A stretch of DNA of 64,000 bases from the NCBI RefSeq assembly GCF_028858725.1, contig NC_084761.1, forward strand, positions 22,598,501 to 22,662,500, read 5' to 3'. Shown here piece after piece: positions 56,197-64,000 of this stretch. The DNA comes from Colius striatus (Eukaryota > Chordata > Aves > Coliiformes > Coliidae). The stretch's first letter is position 1; each line of letters begins with the position of its first letter. A program made the translations under genes and the position numbers. Below the pieces are notes generated by a model. It ran no database searches. It was not told where the DNA came from and saw nothing but the letters and a program-made list of their open reading frames with translations.

Positions 56197-57489
56197 TGTG
56201 GGTAAGGTATAATACATATCTACGATACTGTCCCAGTGGTTTGAATTAGATATGAAATACTTCTATTGATATGTGCAAATGATACTATATCTCGGGAGCT
56301 ACTTCTCTGAGATGAGTACGTGACTCAGAAGAAAATCTCCTTGTAGAAAAAGGGGGAGCAAAGATTGATTACCACAGTACAGAGGTAGTTCTTCACTGAA
56401 ATGTGAGTTATGGCTGGAGGGTTCAAATGAGCTCTGCTGCAGCAAATGCCATGCTGTATGGTGCCACAGCCTGACCAACACGGCTTAACTTTTTTTTAAA
56501 TTTAAAGGGAGGCAAAGAGTCCATTTTCTGAAGTAGTCATAACCCCTCTGGTCCTGATAGTCCTCATTCCCAACTATTCAACTAACTGAATGCTGAATGC
56601 ATGCCCAGATGAGACGTGGGTGCGTGTCATTGACTCAGGGTTCCCGCTTTCCTTAGGAAAGAAACTGTGATTCTGTGATGAGGCATATGGGCGGTAGAAC
56701 TTGAGTGACTCTGAACAGGTCCCTTGGAACATTTTCTCTGCTTGAGTCTTCTGTCAATGCTAAATATGTGCCAGAAAAAACCCTCCATGAATGTATAATT
56801 TAACCATTTTTATCTTCTAGCTTGTAACTTCAAGATTTGTGAGGGGAAGGCAGGTTATGAATGTAGATGGATCAGAGGAGTGAATGCAACATTACAGACT
56901 GTGAACTCCAAATCTTTGCAGACTTTCACTGTGTTGGCCCACAGAAAGCTAAATAGGAGTACTCACATGCAGACATGTACACACACATTCATTTAATCTT
57001 CAGCTGTATTCCTTGAATTTTTATGTGCTTATAAATCAGAGCAGAAAAATATCCACTTCTAACCAAATGTTTACATAAAAAGTCTAACTCAAATTATTTC
57101 CTGTTTTATCATTCTGGCAGCTCTACTGCAAACATTTCACTTGAAGGACCTTACCCCGCGTTCAGGTTTTTGGGGGGTAGTGATGTTTTTTTTAGTGTTT
57201 CTAAATAGCTAAGGCTCTTCCATCAAATACGGAGGGGGGGAAGTCGTGATTTATTAATGGATTACTAACATTCTGATTTTTTATCCAATTACCTTTTTCC
57301 AAGGACCTACGGGAGGCGAGGTGTCTGTTTAACCAAGTGCCATTTGAATTTTGATGCATTAACTCAAATTCCAAGTCACTTGGAAATTCTGATCTCATGT
57401 AAGCCCTGACATTTGGTCATTTGAATAATGTCCTTACGTAACTACATCTCTTTTACTGTGAATGTATTTTTATCATCTAGCACCTAGAA

Positions 57490-57939
57490 ATGCCACCCAG
57501 AGTTACATTAAAAAAAAAACCACATTTATCAATATCAAGAAACAGAAAGACTTCCAGTGAACTCCTTGTGATGGTTCAGAAGCCCCAGTACAGCCACAGA
57601 CTTCGCTGTTCCAAACCTGGAGAAATAAGCCAGAAAATGCTCTTTGTGGCTCTAATTTCTGACCAATTTGGCACTCAAGGATATGCACCTGCTCTGCTCT
57701 CTTTTATCTCCCCAGGTCCTGCTGATGCAACTGGCACCCCAGGAGCGAGGCAGAGCTTGGTGAACAGTGGGAAAGAAACCCTTGTCTCTGGAGTTGCTAG
57801 CTTTAAAGCAAAAATAGCTGATTTTGGAACCAAGCTGGAAGAGAAAAGAAACAGAAAGCTTTATCTGTGTTTCCTTGGGGTTATTATTGCTGCTTGCAAA
57901 GAGTTGTTAGGGCATGGAAAAATAAAAATCACAGAATGA
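57490..57939 (+). other. 149-codon open frame in the ARSJ intron, unknown
   Basis: An ATG-to-TGA frame of 450 bases is open on the plus strand, antisense to ARSJ, in AT-rich intron. The peptide begins MPPRVTLKKKPHLSISRNRK and ends in a hydrophobic stretch (LYLCFLGVIIAACKELLG). I recognise no domain. Upstream at 57470-57480 is an acceptor-like TTTTTATCATCTAG. Within the frame is a stronger one, CTCTTTTATCTCCCCAG ending at 57715. AATAAA occurs near 57919. It may be a chance frame, a lncRNA exon or a decayed insertion. It is not called as a gene. Confidence 0.2.
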
Positions 57940-58008
57940 AACCCAAGAAGAAGTTTCAACCTTAAATCACCTCACAAATTAAGTTGTAATTAGTATTTTC
58001 ATGCACTA

Positions 58009-58028
58009 ATTGTTTGTTTGTTTGTTTT
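58009..58028 (+). repeat. (TTTG)n microsatellite
   Basis: Four to five TTTG units are followed by a T run and AAACAAAACA, which is partly the reverse complement of the array and could fold back. It lies in the ARSJ intron. Confidence 0.5.
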
Positions 58029-61000
58029 TTAAACAAAACATTATTAAACTGGCAGTATCTCCACTACTAACCTTTCCTGTCATTGAGACAATTTATCTGC
58101 TCCAATGGGAGGACAAAAAGGATAAAGGAGAATGTGGGAGTTGGCAGCAGCTGGAATTCATATGTGTATATGCAGCTATTTTCTTTGCTCCCAGTTAGCT
58201 GCAGCTGTGGAAACAGAGCACAATGTTTTCAAATCTATCACTGAATGTTATTCATTCAGAAAAAAAAAGGGGGGGGGGAAGTGTGACTTCATAATCAGTG
58301 CTCTTGGTGTCATGTCTACATGTAAAGTGATATGAGAAGAAAACAATTTGGTACTAAATACTTTGCATGCCAACCACAAATTCGGACATCACCACCAAAT
58401 TCTGGGCTCTCGGTAAATACAGAACCCATTGGATATAACACCCAATCAACATGTTAAGAGGAAAAGAAATGCGCTCCTGTGAGTTCAGGAGTATACTGGA
58501 GCTGCACTGGCAAGAAGAGAAACTCACATAAACAGACTATCCCTGAATGTTTGTCTGAAGTTGAGGTAAGCAAACAGCAAAGGAAAACCAATTCAGTAGT
58601 AAGAGATGGATTTTTAAGTACTGCTTCAGTAATTTTTACAGAAGGAAAACCAGAAGAAAATGACATAAATGGAGTCTAAATGCCAGTTATTGGCATGCAG
58701 AAGAACTCCTTCCTCAGGTACTTCAAAAAGTGGCCTGCAGACCCTGTTGCAAGCACTACACACGGCACTAGCAAGAGCAGCATGTCAGAATGGGAACATA
58801 GCATGTACTGTCTTGTAAAGGTTCTCTGTGCTACAGCATCTAACTCCTGAGCATTTAAAGGGTGTAGAAATAGCCTTTATTTTAACCTGTGTGTTGGCTG
58901 CTGTGCCAGAGAGAATACCAACTCAAATACTGTTCATATCCTGGGCTAGTTATTCATACAGATTGCCTAAATTTCTATGTGTCTCTGCCTAAAAGACTAC
59001 ACTGATTGGTAATAACACAGGCATTTTCACATGACCAGGAAAAAACAAGATTTGTCTTGCAAATGTGTGAAATACTTTTCAGCTAAAAATCTCAAAGCTG
59101 AAACTCACAATTCTATGACAATTAAGGAAAATTAGTTCATCTTCATATACAAAGAATTTATTCAGAGAACACACTTAAGGGACATGGAAGATGTCCATTA
59201 TAGGCTTGTCTTTCATAAGAAGATACCTTTCATAAAAATGGCGTACTTGATAGAAGTCCTTAAGGTAGCAGCCAAACAGTTATTTTCTTACCTTACTCTT
59301 TAATTAAAGTACCTATTTTGACCATTTATTACTATTTCTGAATTAATATTGGCCTTGTGTATTATTCATCTAACCAGTGTTTAGGAGTCTGTATCGATCT
59401 AAATGCTATAAATGACCTTGAATTGATGGCAAGGATGACTGAGGACAAAATGGCAAGATGTAAAATATACCTTAACAACTACCACATCATGGTTTTATAA
59501 GATGTCATTTGAGAGAGATAATTGCTTTATAATTAAAGAACATTATGACACTGGAAAAAATTTGGATTATTCAGAGCTTCTGAGACATCTCAAGTGTTTT
59601 AGATACCTTCACACAAGATCCAAACTTTGTGAAAGCTATAATGTTCTATTAACTGTTTAACAACTACATAAACACACCATTTCTGAGCATGACATTGGAG
59701 AATGTCAGTTTCATTGCTCTGTGGAGTTTAAGTATTTCATAAGCCATTAAGATTCTTTTGAAATTTTAGATTAGTCTTTAAGACTCTAATTTAAAATTAA
59801 ATTATTAGACAGGCTAATCAAGTGGTAATGGCCACAATATCTCTTTAGTATTTATAATTTTCCTATTATCCTGTTTATAGTACAATGCATGCTCAACTGC
59901 CTCAAAGCATCTATTATAGGAAAAAGAGAACAGATTTTAGCCACTTAATCAATATGTAGCTACTCAAATAGAAGGATCAATTCCATAAATTTAAATTGAA
60001 TATTCTTTCAGATAAGTTTTTTCTCAATGTCATCAAAATGAGTCCCTGAATTAAGGCATTAAATGCCTTTTCAAGTGCAGAGATTCATGGTGACCACTAA
60101 GTAATTAAGAAATATTCTTGGATTATTATTTCTTTGTAATTTCAAATTTGCTATTCTATTTATTCTACTTGATGTGGTCTATCATGTAACATTATTGTAA
60201 AACATGTATGTTTGCATTAAAAGGAAATTACTATCTCTTCATCTTTCATATATCCCACAGCAATTCAATGCAGCAGGATATCCACCTAGAGCAATGACAT
60301 ACAGCTGAGCATTTCTGTTTAAAGCTTAATTACACATTTCTAGACTCTTGCAATTGATATTGCTGATACAGCAGTTGCATATTAAGTGATAAGCTGTTAT
60401 TAAAAACTGGAAAAAATGATGCCTTTAACCATTGTCTCTACAGGTATCCTGGGACAGGCACAAGCCAAAAATCATTTCATGCCACTACAGAGTCTCTGCT
60501 AGAACTGAAGTATTATTCCAAGAAAAGCTACAGCCCTGATAATATGAAGAATAGTTTTAGTTGGGTTGAAAAAAAAGAAGTCATTTTGACTTGTCAACAA
60601 CATGTATAGATTTCTCGGCTGACATTTACTGGCAACAGCAGTAGCACTGAATCATTAGCAAAAGGAATAACCTTGACTTGAAAGAGAGGGCTCGGAGCCA
60701 AGAGACATGCTTTCTTCTGGATTCTGCATAGTTTTTAGCCTCAGCATTGCAATCGACCTCTAATTCTGTTGTCCTGACAATTTCATACCAGTTTGTTAAA
60801 CTTTTATGTTTCTCCTTTCCTTAAGCAGGGATAGTACTCTGTTGTATCACACAGCTAACAGTCCGAACAGGGTTTTTAGCCTTCTGATCAAAAACACTGG
60901 TGGGATGCAAAGGAGCCTCACCCTGATGCAAAAAACTGTTTCTATTTGCATTTGTTAATTCACAGCACTTAAAACTCTACTTATTTACAATTACTGGTAG

Positions 61001-62911
61001 TTATGAACTAGATCCTACTTCTTCAATGAATTCAGGCTGTTGTTAGTGCTACTGGATTTTCTTTTATACTTCATGATTCACTTGAGAGATATTGTATTAA
61101 AATCTATTTTTCATAATTGACCACGACGTGCAAGTCCATTTTTGATTAAGACAATGGCTGGTGTGCAGTTCCTAAAGAAATAATGTATTAAGATCATAAA
61201 ATATTTTATTAACCTGGGCTCCAGATCAAAGGATCCTGTTTGACAACACGGGTAAATGAAACATCTTTGTTTATTCACACGGGAGAATCAACATGGAAAT
61301 AAAATGCTTTCGCTGCCATTATCTGAGTGGATGTAGGTGTAGGTGTGTTTTTGTAGTGAAGGAAGGAGTGGGGAGCAGTGCTTCAGGGCTGTCAGTCATT
61401 TAACTAACACATCAGAGATACTATATGCTGTATAATATTGCATAAGGAAAGTAAAATGTCTGTATTCACAGCAACACATTTTTCTTACTTTAGGGATTTT
61501 CAAATTTCTATAAATCAATAAAAGTACGAAGACAAATTGAACTCTTTCCCCACATATCCTTAAATGCCATGGTCATCAGTTTGCTTCTTTTTTTAAAGCT
61601 TCATATGTCAGAACTCAAAAGGAACAAAACAAGTTGGTACTTCATTGAGTTGTTTTCTGCTTCTGTCCTAAATGGATGTGAGTTGCTATCTTTGTGCTCT
61701 GTCAAAATTAGGCAAAGACTAGGAAAATGAAATCAGAAAATCAGTGAAGTCAGAAAGCTCTGTTTTGGTGATGAATGGTAGCCCATGTGTCTGATGGTTG
61801 CAAGATGACAGGGCATGGGGCATGATGAAGCCCCCTTCCACCATCACACTGCACTTCCCCTTCTCTTCAGTCTCCTACATCACATAAGAGAAGAAACCAG
61901 CACTAATGAGGGATGGAGGTTAACAGCATGCCTATTTCTAGGCCTCCATGTGACTGAATAATGAAGTGATTTGGATAAATGCTTCTCTATTTCCCTCTTA
62001 AATCCTGCTTAGCAGAACAAGTAGTGCTATCTTGCATGTCACTGCTGCACTCTCTAACCCTTTCTAATGATCGGTAGTATCTCCTTTACTTTGCTCCTGA
62101 GTCACATTTTTATTTATTATTTCCAGTGCAGGACTGTCCAAAAGCCTAAGAGAAACTGAGGCCTCGGTGTAATAGGCCTAGAAATAAAATGGAGTATAAG
62201 ATAGTGGGTGAATAGAAACAGGTGCCTAATTATTGTTAGTCTAACAAAAATCTATCAACCAAATTTCTTATACATAAAGCAATTATGTTTAAAACCAAAG
62301 GCTACATAAGATATTTGCTATAAAAGGTAACGACACTAATGAAACCGTGGTGCTTTCTTTCAGACGATAGTAGGTGATTTTGATCCTAAACAAAATATCA
62401 TAGGAATGACTCATGGAATAGGCTGAGTTGGATAAACATAACTGAGGTGTAAATTTGCCACACAGTGTTTTGTCAGTAAGCATCCAATACATGAAACAAT
62501 TAAACTCTAGTATATTCATGGAACCTACGTATTGATGCCATCTGTATTGTACATCTGCTTTTTATGGGGCTTATCCTACCTGAAAACATCTGCTTAAGAA
62601 GATGATATTAGCATCACATACCCTGTGATAAGTGATTTAAAGGCAGAAACCCTCTCAAAATTGTAGGTCACTTATACTAAAGTAGGAGGTATATAATCCT
62701 ATATGTGTAATATTCTATACTATGCCATACTATAAAAGAACGTCAACACAAACAGTAACTTGTCACAGATGGATGAGATTATCAACCAGACTCAGATATC
62801 AAAACTAAGAATGAAGCTTTCACTGGCTTCACAGGGTCCTTGTTCAGACCTCTAATTTTGGTACTTCAGACCTACCTGCCTTTTGAACACTCTCAGGCAC
62901 TCAAATCAGGC

Positions 62912-63012
62912 GATCTGATCTAGGTGAACCTGCTTCTGCAGGGGGGTTGGACTAGATGATCTCTAAAGGTCCCTTCTAACCCCGACCATTCTATGATTCT
63001 ATGATTCTATGA
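62912..63012 (+). mobile_element. CR1 LINE, very short 3' end inside the ARSJ intron
   Basis: GATCTAGGTGAACCTGCTTC, then GGGGGGTTGGACTAGATGAT, then CCATTCTATGATTCTATGAT and TCTATGA form a CR1 3' end of about 100 bases. It has three near-perfect copies of the terminal octamer. The low divergence suggests one of the younger insertions in the window. Confidence 0.93.
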
Positions 63013-64000
63013 AATGGGCCACTATCAGATAAGACACTTGATAGCAATCCATTTTCTTCTACAGTCAAACCAAAAGATACTCAAATATTCATACTTCTTT
63101 CAGCTGTCTGCTGTTCTTATATTTCACTACATCCTACTCGTGTATATTATACAGAAAGAACGAGCATAAATTATAGTGTTGTGTTACTAATTGATTGCAT
63201 ATGTTGTCATAGCCCATGAATTTCCATCACTAACTTCAGTAGCTGAAACACAACAAACATAAATTGAAAACAATTAAGAAAAAACAAAGTAATTTAAATT
63301 GTGATCTTTTAGAATGTGAGGCATTTACTTTTCCAAAGATTTCTTTTGGATCTGTGAGAAAGATAACCTTTAAAAAAAAAAAAGAAAAAGGTAGAAGTAG
63401 TGATTTCTTCACAAACATTAGTTTTGAGGGGAAAGGAAAACATATTTGTCATTTATCCAAGCGTTTGTTTCATTAAATAGCTATAGAGCTCTGATGTGGG
63501 AAGATCCCCCTTTTTTTACAGACCTTTTGTACCTGCTTAAATACCTTGAAGATAGAAGAGTTTTCTTCAAGGGCATGGATTTAAACAACTGTCTAGTTTT
63601 GAACTGATGTTCAAGTGCACTTCCAGTCTTTGCACGTCACAAGAATTTTAGAAACCAGTCAAAAAATGATTTTACAGCTAAAGACACAAATAAGTGCCTA
63701 ATGGGATTCTCAAAAACATCTCTAAATCACCACAAAACAATATAAGTGTCAGCAACTAAAAAAAGACCGCTCTTGCAGAATCTGCATTAAAGTGAGTACA
63801 AACTCATGTATATTCGTGTGTGCATGGGAAGGTCTCATGGGGAGGTCTAATATGACATCTAGGACCTTAGAGGAGCATAGCAGCTTTTTTATTAGGCTAA
63901 AATATGTACACCATCTAAAATGCTTATTTTGACAAAAAGAGATGAGTAAATTTTTCCCTGTTTTGACTTGTAATCCTCTTGCCCCTAGAACTGGCTATCA

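Larger units (their letters stand above)
49134..64000 (-). other. ARSJ: ARSJ intron (partial; upstream exon outside window)
   Basis: Everything to the right of the acceptor is inferred to be intron, because no frame on the minus strand carries the sulfatase N-terminal motifs (ADDQG-type metal site, CTPSR). At least 14.9 kb of intron is therefore present. It contains two CR1 copies (55.5-56.2 kb and 62.9-63.0 kb), short A, T and G homopolymer runs, and a 149-codon plus-strand open frame at 57.5 kb. Long AT-rich stretches at 49.5-55.4, 58.3-62.9 and 63.0-64.0 kb show no gene, RNA or repeat that I recognise. Confidence 0.8.

Noticed and set aside
56640..56690. GTGATTCTGTGATG as a CR1 end
   Set aside because: The preceding sequence does not match a CR1 3' UTR.
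58261..58280. A8-G10 homopolymer junction as a functional or G-quadruplex site
   Set aside because: A single G run cannot form an ordinary intramolecular quadruplex; simple slippage explains it.
49280..64000. Search for the ARSJ first exon in the window
   Set aside because: No minus-strand frame carries ADDQG-type or CTPSR motifs, and no GC-rich first-exon region is visible.
1..64000. CRISPR arrays, operons, phage or prokaryotic mobile systems
   Set aside because: The window is vertebrate: an intron-containing sulfatase gene, CR1 LINEs and low coding density. No regularly spaced repeats were seen.

Overview
This window is vertebrate nuclear DNA, almost certainly from a bird. It has low GC, long stretches without coding potential, and at least eight truncated CR1 retrotransposon copies. 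Several of those copies end in the avian CR1 tail of repeated ATTCTATG-type octamers. Repeat density is low, which fits a bird better than a crocodile or turtle. The species cannot be named from the sequence alone.

Only one protein-coding gene can be supported: the large terminal exon of arylsulfatase J (ARSJ) on the minus strand, 47732-49133. The open frame continues 49 codons further upstream, but that part is intron read-through. A strong splice acceptor (pyrimidine tract plus CAG) lies exactly where homology to ARSJ begins. The first exon carries the signal peptide and the Cys that becomes formylglycine. It is not in the window and must lie beyond position 64000, so 49134-64000 is ARSJ intron. 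The 3' UTR runs from 47731 towards lower coordinates, and its end is uncertain.

Layout. 1-2.6 kb: no recognised feature. 2.6-3.6 kb: CR1 fragment (+). 3.6-10 kb: unannotated sequence with a diverged 65-bp direct repeat at 5.1 and 5.8 kb. 10.0-12.7 kb: a repeat cluster made of a probable ancient amniote repeat, a 1.8-kb CR1 with a decayed reverse transcriptase, and a second CR1 fragment just after it. 12.7-39.7 kb: intergenic DNA broken only by a minus-strand CR1 at 18.0-18.5 kb. 39.7-46.0 kb: CR1 ends at 39.7 and 45.9 kb. 46-49.1 kb: ARSJ 3' UTR and coding exon. 49.1-64 kb: ARSJ intron with CR1 copies at 55.5 and 62.9 kb, plus a 149-codon plus-strand open frame at 57.5 kb of unknown meaning.

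In mammals the DNA downstream of ARSJ leads towards CAMK2D, so the left two thirds of the window is probably the ARSJ-CAMK2D intergenic region. No CAMK2D exon or GC-rich promoter island was seen. No convincing new biological system was found. The best leads are modest: the unexplained direct repeat, the intronic open frame with acceptor-like sites, a hairpin-forming segment at 29.8 kb, and a shared unusual 3' terminus on three CR1 copies.
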